From NCBI GenBank assembly GCA_020636955.1, contig JACJWY010000008.1, positions 1 to 64,000 of the forward strand: 64,000 bases of DNA. The letters run 5' to 3'. Position numbers and translations under genes: made by a program. Numbering within the stretch: the stretch's first letter is position 1; each line of letters starts with the position of its first letter. This document shows positions 8,830-15,910 of this stretch, piece after piece. Below the pieces are notes generated by a model. The model saw only the letters and a list, made by a program, of their open reading frames with translations, searched no databases and was not told the origin of the DNA. The stretch comes from Thermoleophilales bacterium (GTDB lineage: Bacteria > Actinomycetota > Thermoleophilia > Solirubrobacterales > 70-9).

Positions 8830-9411
8830 TCAGTCAGTCGTCCTCAAAGCCATCGGGGTCGGGTTGAAGGCGTTGACCGCGGAGATATCCTGCGGGCAGG
8901 CCGAAAGGGCGACCGTCATGTCTTCCAGCACCTCCATGGCGATGGTCGAGCCGGCCGGATGGGGTGGTTCGTAGGTGACGATCCTGCCGTCCTCGATCTG
9001 ATTGTTCATGAAGACGTTCCAGCACATCTCGCCCCGCAGCGGCAGGTCCATTCCCTCGATCGCAGTCTGCAACGAGAGTAGGCAGGAACCGTGGTCGGGG
9101 GCGTCGTAATCGATCGCGTAACGCTCGGGGTCGCAGCAGGGCACGACCAGGTCGTGACGGCCGACGTCGTCGCGGACGATCTTCAGCAGGGGAGTGCGGT
9201 GGTTGGAGAGGATGCTGTCGCCGACCTCGGGCACCAGCTTGCCGTTCGAGGAAACGGTATGGCTGGGCGAGAGGTATTCGGTCGGGTCGGCGGCAAGCCA
9301 GGCGGTGAAGTCCCCCACCTGCTGCCCTTCCAGATCGACGATCTCGAGGGTCTGGCCCTTCTTCACTTCCATGGTCCGCGCCTCGCGGGCGGGAACTATC
9401 ACTTCAGCCAT
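8830..9411 (-). CDS. DUF1989 / urea carboxylase-associated family protein
   Basis: 193 aa. The pattern VPAREARTMEVKKGQTLEIV, VGDFTAWLA, LSPSHTVSSN, HDLVVPCCDPERY and the C-terminal block with CPQDISAVNAFNPTPM match the DUF1989 family, whose members accompany urea carboxylase and other nitrogen-compound degradation genes. The two adjacent Cys and several His/Asp suggest a metal or small-molecule site. Biochemical function of the family is poorly known to me. Its start overlaps the upstream enamidase-like gene by 8 bases and its stop abuts the aldolase start, so it is translated as part of the same run. Confidence 0.85.
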   Translation of the reverse strand: MAEVIVPAREARTMEVKKGQTLEIVDLEGQQVGDFTAWLAADPTEYLSPSHTVSSNGKLVPEVGDSILSNHRTPLLKIVRDDVGRHDLVVPCCDPERYAIDYDAPDHGSCLLSLQTAIEGMDLPLRGEMCWNVFMNNQIEDGRIVTYEPPHPAGSTIAMEVLEDMTVALSACPQDISAVNAFNPTPMALRTTD

Positions 9412-10558
9412 TTTTCTCCTTGATTTCGCAGCTTCCGTCGGGGGCTGGGGTATTGCGGGACCTGAGAGCCCGCACTTCGCCGTCGATCACCACGGCGGCG
9501 ATCCCGGGGATGTCTCCGTATTCGATCGATTCGAGCGGGCCGCTTTGCGAGGAGCCGAGCGGCCGGAAGCAGCAGAGGAGGTCGGCCGGCCGGCCGATGT
9601 CCAGCACACCCTGCTCGACCCCGAGCGCCGCGCCGTTGTTGCCGGTTGCCAGAGCGATCGCTTTCGGTGCCGCCATGCCGCAAAGCGAGGAGATCTCGCA
9701 GACCGTCTTGATCATGCCGAGCGGCATGACGCCGGTTCCGGTCGGGGTGTCGGTGGCCAGGACCAGCCGCTCGAGCAGGTCCCGGTCCCAGGCGACTTCG
9801 ACGATTTCCATGCTTGAACGGAGATTGCCGGCCTGGACCAGCTGAATCGCCCCGGGGGCGTCAAAGAGCCGGGGCAGATCCTCGTCCGGCAAAGCGGTGG
9901 TGCCGCCGTTTGCGTGGCCGATGATGTCGCAGCCGAGGGCCAGCACATCCTCGATCGTGACCGGGGAGCTGTCGGGGATCGAGGCGCCGCCGGTGTGGTT
10001 CATCACCACGAACCCATTCTCCTGCGCCGCCCGGACCAGCGGCGCCGCGTCACCCTGGGGGTTGAAGTCACCGAATCCGACCTTGGCCAGCCAGACGCCG
10101 TTCTCCTTGAGTTCGGTGAAGTCCTCAGGTTCGAGGCAGGGTTCGATGATGACCGACCCGGCCATCACTTTTACCCCGCCGGGCCGGAAGTTCTCGTAGG
10201 CACGCTGGGCGGCGATGGCCAGCGCCTTCACGCCTTCGCGGTCCTTCGGACGACCGGGCAGGTGGACCTCGGAGGCCGACATCATCGAGGTGACTCCCCC
10301 CTGCATCGAGGACTCGATCCAGCCCAGGGTGCTCTGCCTCGGGGTCCAGTCTCCGAAAACGACGTGGGCATGGGAGTCGATCAGGCCGGGACAGGCGACC
10401 GCCCCGCCGGCGTCGAGCACCAGGTCGGGGTCGGGACCGGGCTCGAAGCCGGTGATGGTCCCGTCCTCGATCCGGATCACTTCCGGGGCCAGGACATCGT
10501 CGTCCAGGCGCCCCGTGACCATGCCGGAAAGGTTGCGGATCTCGAGGGTGTCGCTCAC
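9404..10558 (-). CDS. Enamidase-like amidohydrolase
   Basis: 384 aa from GTG 10558, one base after the upstream stop and 6 bases after AGAGGGG; the frame is open further upstream to 10636, but that reads through the neighbour. Overall it resembles Eubacterium barkeri enamidase, which opens 6-oxo-tetrahydronicotinate in nicotinate fermentation: PRQSTL, SSMQGGVTSMMSA, HLPGRPKDREGVKALA, RPGGVKV, NHTGGASIPDSS, and GDIPGIAAVVIDGE near the end. Metal ligands seen: HAH (residues about 62-64), NHTGG, GHANGG and ATDTPTG. A Lys occupies VGFG context (AKVGFG) where I recall Glu in the E. barkeri enzyme; a carboxylated Lys bridge is common in this superfamily. Expected reaction: hydrolytic ring opening of a cyclic enamide or amide with release of ammonia. 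Confidence 0.84.
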   Translation of the reverse strand: MSDTLEIRNLSGMVTGRLDDDVLAPEVIRIEDGTITGFEPGPDPDLVLDAGGAVACPGLIDSHAHVVFGDWTPRQSTLGWIESSMQGGVTSMMSASEVHLPGRPKDREGVKALAIAAQRAYENFRPGGVKVMAGSVIIEPCLEPEDFTELKENGVWLAKVGFGDFNPQGDAAPLVRAAQENGFVVMNHTGGASIPDSSPVTIEDVLALGCDIIGHANGGTTALPDEDLPRLFDAPGAIQLVQAGNLRSSMEIVEVAWDRDLLERLVLATDTPTGTGVMPLGMIKTVCEISSLCGMAAPKAIALATGNNGAALGVEQGVLDIGRPADLLCCFRPLGSSQSGPLESIEYGDIPGIAAVVIDGEVRALRSRNTPAPDGSCEIKEKNG

Positions 10559-10559
10559 G

Positions 10560-11150
10560 TCATCCCCTCTGCTCGACCTCTTCCTTGGTCTTGCCGCCGA
10601 CCCGGGCGTTGAGCCTGCCGCGCGAAGCAACCGCACCGATCAGGACGATCTCGTCGGGGGCGGGAGCATCCTCGATCTGGACGGTGATCGTGTCGTAATG
10701 CGAGCGCACCCAGATCTCGTCCTTGTAACAGAGGGGCACGTCCACCGTGGCACCCGGGCCGCAGCGTTTGGTGGTCGAGGGCAGCCAGGCCTTGCCGCCA
10801 CCGAAGCCTTCCCGGAACGGATTGCCGAATTCGGTCGTCTTGGCAGCGTTGCCATGCTCCTGCTCGCCGGCAGTGCCGACCACGACGGCCTTGCCGTGGC
10901 TTTCGACCTCGCCGCCGATCGCCTCGCTTGCCCGCTCGCCGATCAGCTTGCCGAGCCCGGCCGAGGCTTTGACCAGCTCGGAGAGGTCCTCGGTGAAGGG
11001 CTTGTCCGCATAGGGATTCTTGAAAACAACCGCCACCGCGACCTTCTTCAGAGGTCCACCCTCATCACCTCGGCCACCCTCGGTGTGCACCTCCTCGATG
11101 AAGGTGACGATCTTGCGTACATCCACGTCGAGGCCCAGTTCGTCGCTCAC
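10560..11150 (-). CDS. AA_synth (PF06684) family protein
   Basis: 196 aa from GTG 11150, which overlaps the stop of the upstream amidase gene (GTGA) and lies 6 bases after AGGAGGT; the longer frame to 11327 is antisense-like. Motifs: DVRKIVTFIEEVHTEGG at the start, VAVVFKNPYADKP, GTAGEQEHGNA, GGGKAWLPSTTKR, DVPLCYKDEIWVRSHYDT. These match the family labelled amino acid synthesis, with a chorismate-mutase/YjgF-like small fold. The catalytic role is not established to my knowledge; the family often travels with amidohydrolases and amidases. Its position between amidase and enamidase suggests a step or accessory role in the same pathway. Confidence 0.82.
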   Translation of the reverse strand: MSDELGLDVDVRKIVTFIEEVHTEGGRGDEGGPLKKVAVAVVFKNPYADKPFTEDLSELVKASAGLGKLIGERASEAIGGEVESHGKAVVVGTAGEQEHGNAAKTTEFGNPFREGFGGGKAWLPSTTKRCGPGATVDVPLCYKDEIWVRSHYDTITVQIEDAPAPDEIVLIGAVASRGRLNARVGGKTKEEVEQRG

Positions 11151-11923
11151 TTCGGCACCTCCTGGTCGGTGTTTGCCACTCCGGTCGGTGTGTTCGGCCC
11201 GCAGGGCCGGTCTGGCAGCGATCTGAAGTATTCGATCACCTGGTCGGTCTTCTTGACGTCTCCGTATTTCATCTGGATGTCGAGCAGGTTCACCTTGTGG
11301 GAGATCATCGACCGGTCCCAGACACATTCTTCGGGCACGATCGAGCGGTAGTTGTACTGGGTGGCATCGACCGCGCTGGCCCGCACGCAGCCGCTGGTCG
11401 TGGTGCCGGTGGTGATCACGGTGTCCGCCCCGAGATAGATCAGATAATCGAGCAGGTGGGTGCCGTGAAAGGCGCTCGGCTTGTCCTTGACGAAGTAGAT
11501 GTCCTGCGGCTCCGGGGCGATCTCCTTGACGATCTCGTTGCCGAGCGAACCCTTGATGTCGGAGGCTTCTCCCGAGCGGTAGCTCTTCCAGTTCCAGGCG
11601 CCCTGGTCGAAGCCGTCGGGGCGGCGGTCCATGCCGGTGTAGACGATCGGGATCTGCTTCTCCCGGGCCGCGGCAATCAGCCGCTCGAGGTGCCTGACGC
11701 CCTCCCAGCTGCGCTCTCCGCAGGAGTAACGCCAGCGCTTGATCGACTCGAGGATCGGCTCGGGTACGTCGCCGCAGAAGTTGTAGATCACGTCGACGAC
11801 CAGCAGGACCGGCTTCTCGCCGAAGCCGACGTCCTTGCCCCAGCCGGCCGCTTCGAAGACCAGCCGGTCCTCTTCGGGCAGGACGTCATCCCAGACGTTG
11901 CCGCTGTCGCCGTTTTCAGACAT
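11147..11923 (-). CDS. Isochorismatase-fold cysteine amidohydrolase (N-carbamoylsarcosine amidase-like)
   Basis: 258 aa from ATG 11923; the frame extends to 12127 only through the coding region of the upstream gene. The catalytic triad is visible: Asp in LLVVDVIYNF, Lys in FVKDKPSAF, and the nucleophile Cys in TTSGCVRASAVDA. A cis-peptide GTTTSG precedes the Cys. This subgroup (carbamoylsarcosine amidase, maleamate amidase NicF, ureidoacrylate and biuret hydrolases) cleaves linear amides or carbamoyl groups, releasing ammonia. A hydantoinase upstream would make just such an N-carbamoyl or amide product. It overlaps the hydantoinase by 8 bases and the AA_synth gene by 4. Confidence 0.88.
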   Translation of the reverse strand: MSENGDSGNVWDDVLPEEDRLVFEAAGWGKDVGFGEKPVLLVVDVIYNFCGDVPEPILESIKRWRYSCGERSWEGVRHLERLIAAAREKQIPIVYTGMDRRPDGFDQGAWNWKSYRSGEASDIKGSLGNEIVKEIAPEPQDIYFVKDKPSAFHGTHLLDYLIYLGADTVITTGTTTSGCVRASAVDATQYNYRSIVPEECVWDRSMISHKVNLLDIQMKYGDVKKTDQVIEYFRSLPDRPCGPNTPTGVANTDQEVPK

Positions 11924-13487
11924 CGATCCCCACGGCGCTGCCTTCCGGCTTGCCCAGCTTCGGCAGCTTCCGGACCTCGGCCCTGGCGCCGCTCCCGCCG
12001 GCCACCGGCAACAGATCCTGACCGGGGGTACGGCGGATGTAGTGCCCGTCGGCGTCGCCGATGAACTCGGGGCCGGGGGCGCCATCCTCGAACTTCGACA
12101 TCTGCTTGCCGCGCAGGAAGGTGGCAACCGGATAGCCGTGAATCGTGTGTCCGTCGATGCAGGTCCAGCCGGAGCGGGTCAGGACGTTTTCGTTCTTGAC
12201 CGTGACCTCCTTGTTCAGATCAACCAGCACGATGTCGGCGTCGGCCCCGACCTCGATCAGGCCCTTCTGCGGGTAGACGCCGAAGATCCGGGCCGGGTTC
12301 GCGCAGGCGACCTCGACCAGGCGCTCGATCGTGAGCTTGCCCTGATGGACACCTTCGAGCAGGACCGGCAGGTGCATTTCCACCCGCGAGGTGAAACCGG
12401 TCTTGAGCTCCCAGATGTTCTCGTTGTAGGACTCTTCGTAGCCGGCGGGCTCCCAGGCGACCACGTGATCCGAGCCGACCGAATCGATGATCCCGCACTG
12501 CAGCGCGGTCCAGATGTTCGGGTTGTTCTCCCGCGAGCGCAGCGGAACGTTGATCCGCCAGGCGTTGTGCTCGCCCTTGCCGAAGTGGAGCCAGTGCGGC
12601 CCGGTCTGGGCGTAGATCTCGACTCCGCGGCCGCGCAGCTCGAGGATCTCCTTGTAGGACTCGGGGGTGGTCGAGTGCTGGATGTAGATCGGGCAGCCGA
12701 TCTCTGCTGCCATGTCCCCGTACCAGCGGATATGTGAAGCCTCGAGGTAATGGGGCGAGCGGTCCGACCAGGTGGCCCAGTCGGTCCGGCCCTCTTCCTT
12801 CAGACGCTTGTCGAAGATGCGGGCGATTTCCCAGTTCTCGCAATGCATGCAGACCACACCGGGGCGTCCGAGGGCGGCCACGTTCTCCATGGTCACCCAG
12901 CAGACACCGTCGTCGAAGCCTGCGCCGAGCCCGGCCCGGCGGCCCGGCCAGTTCGGTTCCGCCTCGGGGCTCATCGCCTGGAGGTAGAGCTTGTAGGAAG
13001 TGACACCGTGGTCCTTCGCGTACTCGGGGATCTCCTCGGCCTGCTGGTCTGTTTCCAGCATGTAGGTGAGGAAGATGTCGATCGCCGAATCGGATTCGGT
13101 CAGCGCCTCGAAGTAGGGGAAGGAGTCGTGGAAGGACATGACGTCTTCCTTCTGCACGAAATCGGCGAAGTCGGGGTGGCCCATCCGGGTCGAGGGTGCG
13201 TGGACACCCCAGGTGGTGACCCCGGCCGTGACCGCGGCGATCGATTCACTGGCGAGATCGTCCTTTAGCGGCGAGTAACAGCCGGGGTGGGCCTCGGTGT
13301 CGACCAGCCCGGGGATCACGTGAAGTCCGGTCGCGTCAACGGTCTTCTTCGCGGGCGGCAGGAACTCGTCGGCCGTTACCGCCACGACCTTGCCGCCGTC
13401 GACGGCGATGCCTACCTTGCGGGTGCCGCTGGGGCTGACCACGGTTCCACCCTTGATGACCAGATCAACTTCGCGGGATTCACTCAC
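11916..13487 (-). CDS. Hydantoinase/dihydropyrimidinase-type cyclic amidohydrolase
   Basis: 523 aa from GTG 13487, 6 bases after AGGAGA. Belongs to the D-hydantoinase/allantoinase/dihydropyrimidinase group: LVIKGGTVVSPSG, VIPGLVDTEAHPG, the likely carboxylated Lys in SYKLYLQAMS, CMHCENWEI, IYIQHSTTPESY, GSDHVVAW, and the small beta-domain ADADIVLVDLNKE. The first metal motif, normally HxH, reads EAH here, so one ligand is replaced by Glu; the other His, Lys and Asp ligands are present. The enzyme should hydrolyse a cyclic amide or ureide. It is the first gene of the 12-gene run and has a palindromic operator candidate in its leader. Confidence 0.88.
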   Translation of the reverse strand: MSESREVDLVIKGGTVVSPSGTRKVGIAVDGGKVVAVTADEFLPPAKKTVDATGLHVIPGLVDTEAHPGCYSPLKDDLASESIAAVTAGVTTWGVHAPSTRMGHPDFADFVQKEDVMSFHDSFPYFEALTESDSAIDIFLTYMLETDQQAEEIPEYAKDHGVTSYKLYLQAMSPEAEPNWPGRRAGLGAGFDDGVCWVTMENVAALGRPGVVCMHCENWEIARIFDKRLKEEGRTDWATWSDRSPHYLEASHIRWYGDMAAEIGCPIYIQHSTTPESYKEILELRGRGVEIYAQTGPHWLHFGKGEHNAWRINVPLRSRENNPNIWTALQCGIIDSVGSDHVVAWEPAGYEESYNENIWELKTGFTSRVEMHLPVLLEGVHQGKLTIERLVEVACANPARIFGVYPQKGLIEVGADADIVLVDLNKEVTVKNENVLTRSGWTCIDGHTIHGYPVATFLRGKQMSKFEDGAPGPEFIGDADGHYIRRTPGQDLLPVAGGSGARAEVRKLPKLGKPEGSAVGIDV

Positions 13488-13536
13488 TTTGCTCTCCTGT
13501 CAGAGCTCCCGTTCCCGGGAGACTGTCCAGCCGTTT

Positions 13537-13552
13537 GTTCAACATGCTGAAC
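13537..13552. promoter_or_regulatory. Putative IclR operator upstream of the hydantoinase operon
   Basis: GTTCAACATGCTGAAC, a near-perfect palindrome (two mismatched positions) with GTTC-N8-GAAC arms, lies about 50 bases upstream of the hydantoinase start. On the minus strand it is just downstream of a TATAGA element. A second site with the same arm spacing and the shared GTTCA half lies upstream of the ALDH-iclR pair. This geometry fits repression or activation by the IclR protein encoded next door. Confidence 0.55.
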
Positions 13553-13656
13553 CAAGTTCTATATCGTGGACGCAACCTAACACAGACCGGCGGTTCCAGG
13601 CAACCGTTCCGGCTGTACCACGGGAGGAAATCTGGCCGGCCAATTGGTCCCTCCGA

Positions 13657-14442
13657 TCAGGGGCCCGTCGCGACCCCGGCGGTGGCCATGATTTCCTGCG
13701 AGGCCCGCCGCAGTACCTCGCCGATCTCTGTCAGCCGGTCACCGTCAAGCTGGGTCGGGAATCCCAGCGCCAGCAGGACCAATTCCAGGTCTCCCCCGCT
13801 GCCCCAGATCCCGGCTGCGACAGCGTTGTTCTCGTTGAACTCGCCGTGCGAAACCGACCATCCCCGCTCCCGGACTTCGATGATCTCCTCGATCAGGGAT
13901 TCCGGACTGGTGATGGTCGCCTGGGTATGGGCCGGAAGCTTGCGGCCCTTGATCAGCTTCGTCGCCTCTGCCTCGTCCTTCGAGGAGAGCAGGATCTTGC
14001 CGAGAGCCCCGTCCATCGGACCGTAGGCGCTGCCGATCGTGATGCCGACGTGAACGCCGGGCGGGTAGAAGCGGCTGATGATCCTGAGTTCATCCGGGTC
14101 GATCGGCTGGGCGACCGCGAAAGAGAGGCCGTATTCGGCGGCCAGCGGAGCTACGCGGTCGAGCGTGGTCCGGACCAGTTTGACCTGCCGGGTCGCCTCG
14201 TTACCGAGCGGGATCAGGGCCGGGCCGAGCCGGTACTGGCGGGAGCCGTTGTCGCGCCGCACGAAACCGTGGGACTCGAGGGTCGAAAGCAGGTTGTGCA
14301 TCGTGCTCTTCGACAGGCCGGTCGCGGCAACCAGTTCGGATTGGGTCGACCCGCCTTCTCCGCTGCCGGAGAGTTCGTTCAGCACGCTTATCGCCCCGAC
14401 CACCGCCGGGACCTGATACTTGCCGTTTGCCTCCTTGCCCAC
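13657..14442 (-). CDS. IclR-family transcriptional regulator
   Basis: 261 aa. N-terminal winged helix-turn-helix (residues about 10-70) with SELVAATGLSKSTMHNLLSTL as helix-turn-helix and HGFVRRD as wing. The C-terminal effector domain begins LVRTTLDRVAPLA and contains the typical GPMDGALGKILLSS and ERGWSVSHGEFNENNAVAAG blocks. It lies 5 bases after the aldehyde dehydrogenase stop, so the two form one unit, with the structural operon starting 170 bases further on. Likely effector: the pathway substrate or an intermediate. Confidence 0.92.
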   Translation of the reverse strand: MGKEANGKYQVPAVVGAISVLNELSGSGEGGSTQSELVAATGLSKSTMHNLLSTLESHGFVRRDNGSRQYRLGPALIPLGNEATRQVKLVRTTLDRVAPLAAEYGLSFAVAQPIDPDELRIISRFYPPGVHVGITIGSAYGPMDGALGKILLSSKDEAEATKLIKGRKLPAHTQATITSPESLIEEIIEVRERGWSVSHGEFNENNAVAAGIWGSGGDLELVLLALGFPTQLDGDRLTEIGEVLRRASQEIMATAGVATGP

Positions 14443-14447
14443 GACGG

Positions 14448-15848
14448 CTACTCCCTTTCGCGGAAGTAGCGGAAGACGATCGGCTTCTCGCGGGTCAGCT
14501 CCTCGAGGGTGTAGCCGATCCCTTCGCGGCCCCGGCCCGAGAGCTTGACCCCGCCGAAGGGGAACTCCGGCGGGCGGTAGTTATCGGTGCCGTTGATCAC
14601 GACACCGCCCGATTCGAGTCGCTCGGCCACGATCAGGGCACGGTGATAGTCGGCCGAGAAGACCGAGGACATGAGCCCGAACGATGAAGAGTTTGCCACC
14701 TCGAGTGCCTGCTCTTCGGAGTCAACCGGGATCAGGTTGAAGACCGGCCCGAAGATCTCGTCGTCGATCGCGATGTCGGCCGTCTGCGGCACCCCGGCCA
14801 GCAGGGTCGGAGCGAAGTAGGCGCCGTCCGACTCGCCGGTACCGGCCGCGATCTCTGCCCCCTGCGAGCGGGCGTTGGCCACCTGCGCGGCAACCCTGGT
14901 CGCGGCGCCCTCGTGGATCAGCGGGCCGATGGTCGTATCCGCACGGGTCGCCGCTCCAACTTTCTGGGCTTCGACCGCTTCGATCATCCGGGTCACCAGT
15001 TCGTCGTGAAGCGAGCGGTGGACGATCACCCGCTTGCTGGCCGAACAGGCCTGCCCGTTCATCAGCACCCGACCCCGCAGCATCTCGGCGGCGACGAGGT
15101 CCATGTCCGCGTCCTCGAGAATCAGCGAGGCGTTGTTTCCGCCTAGTTCCAGGTGAAGAAAGCGGAGCTTCTCGGCCGTGGCGCGGGCGACCGCGATTCC
15201 GGCGGCGGTCGAGCCGGTCAGGGAGATCGCGTCGATCCCCGGGGCTTCGGCCAGCGCCGCTCCGACCTCGGCGTCCCCGTGAACCGCGGCGATCACATCG
15301 GCCGGAACCCCGACCTCGATCAATGCTTCACGGAAGCGGCCGACCACCAGCGGATCCTCGAGCGGCGGTTTGACGACCACCGCGTTGCCACCGACCAGGG
15401 CCGCGGCGCATTTCTCGACGAAGAGCTCGACCGGGAAGTTGAAGGGCAGGATCGCGGCGACCACACCGAGCGGCTCACGCCGGGTGAAGGCCAGATCCCA
15501 TTCGGATCGTGCATTTGATTCGGAGGGGAGCATCCGCCCGACCAGGCGCCGCCCCTCGGCCGCATTGCCACGCAGGAAGTGGAGGCCGCCACGAACCTCG
15601 TTGGTTGCCTGCCCGATCGGCTTGCCGGACTCGGAGGCGAGCAGCCTGCCCAGCGACTCGACTTCAGGCTCGAGCAGGTCGGCGGCGGCGTCAAGCAAGT
15701 CGGCACGCCGGCCGCTCGGAAGCTCGGTCCAGGCGCGCCTGGCCGCCACCGCGCGGGCCACGACATCAGCCACCTCGGCAGGATCGGTCAACTCGACCTC
15801 GCCCAGCGACTCGGTCCCTTCCGGGTTCCTGATTTCCAGAATGCTCAA
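14448..15848 (-). CDS. NAD(P)-dependent aldehyde dehydrogenase
   Basis: 466 aa, the usual family length. Catalytic residues visible: PFNFP (Asn near 137), VVKPP (Lys160), the general base Glu234 in LELGGNN, and the nucleophile Cys268 in NGQACSAS. The cofactor-binding TGSTAAG block is present near residue 211. Similar enzymes oxidise succinate semialdehyde, glycolaldehyde, benzaldehyde or formyl-carboxylic acids. Cotranscription with iclR and an IclR-type palindrome upstream tie it to the local heterocycle pathway, where ring opening by an enamidase-like enzyme could produce a semialdehyde. The precise substrate is unknown. Confidence 0.9.
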   Translation of the reverse strand: MSILEIRNPEGTESLGEVELTDPAEVADVVARAVAARRAWTELPSGRRADLLDAAADLLEPEVESLGRLLASESGKPIGQATNEVRGGLHFLRGNAAEGRRLVGRMLPSESNARSEWDLAFTRREPLGVVAAILPFNFPVELFVEKCAAALVGGNAVVVKPPLEDPLVVGRFREALIEVGVPADVIAAVHGDAEVGAALAEAPGIDAISLTGSTAAGIAVARATAEKLRFLHLELGGNNASLILEDADMDLVAAEMLRGRVLMNGQACSASKRVIVHRSLHDELVTRMIEAVEAQKVGAATRADTTIGPLIHEGAATRVAAQVANARSQGAEIAAGTGESDGAYFAPTLLAGVPQTADIAIDDEIFGPVFNLIPVDSEEQALEVANSSSFGLMSSVFSADYHRALIVAERLESGGVVINGTDNYRPPEFPFGGVKLSGRGREGIGYTLEELTREKPIVFRYFRERE

Positions 15849-15875
15849 GACATCACCTCGATCGCTCGCATCGAG

Positions 15876-15891
15876 GTTCAGCCTACAGAAC
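15876..15891. promoter_or_regulatory. Second GTTC-N8-GAAC site, upstream of ALDH-iclR
   Basis: GTTCAGCCTACAGAAC, in the 62-base gap between pyruvate kinase and the aldehyde dehydrogenase start at 15848. Flanking bases extend the arms to AGGTTC and GAACCT. It has the same spacing as the site at 13537 and the same GTTCA half. I infer autoregulation of the ALDH-iclR unit by IclR. Confidence 0.45.
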
Positions 15892-15910
15892 CTGGTTCAG
15901 GCAGTGGAAA

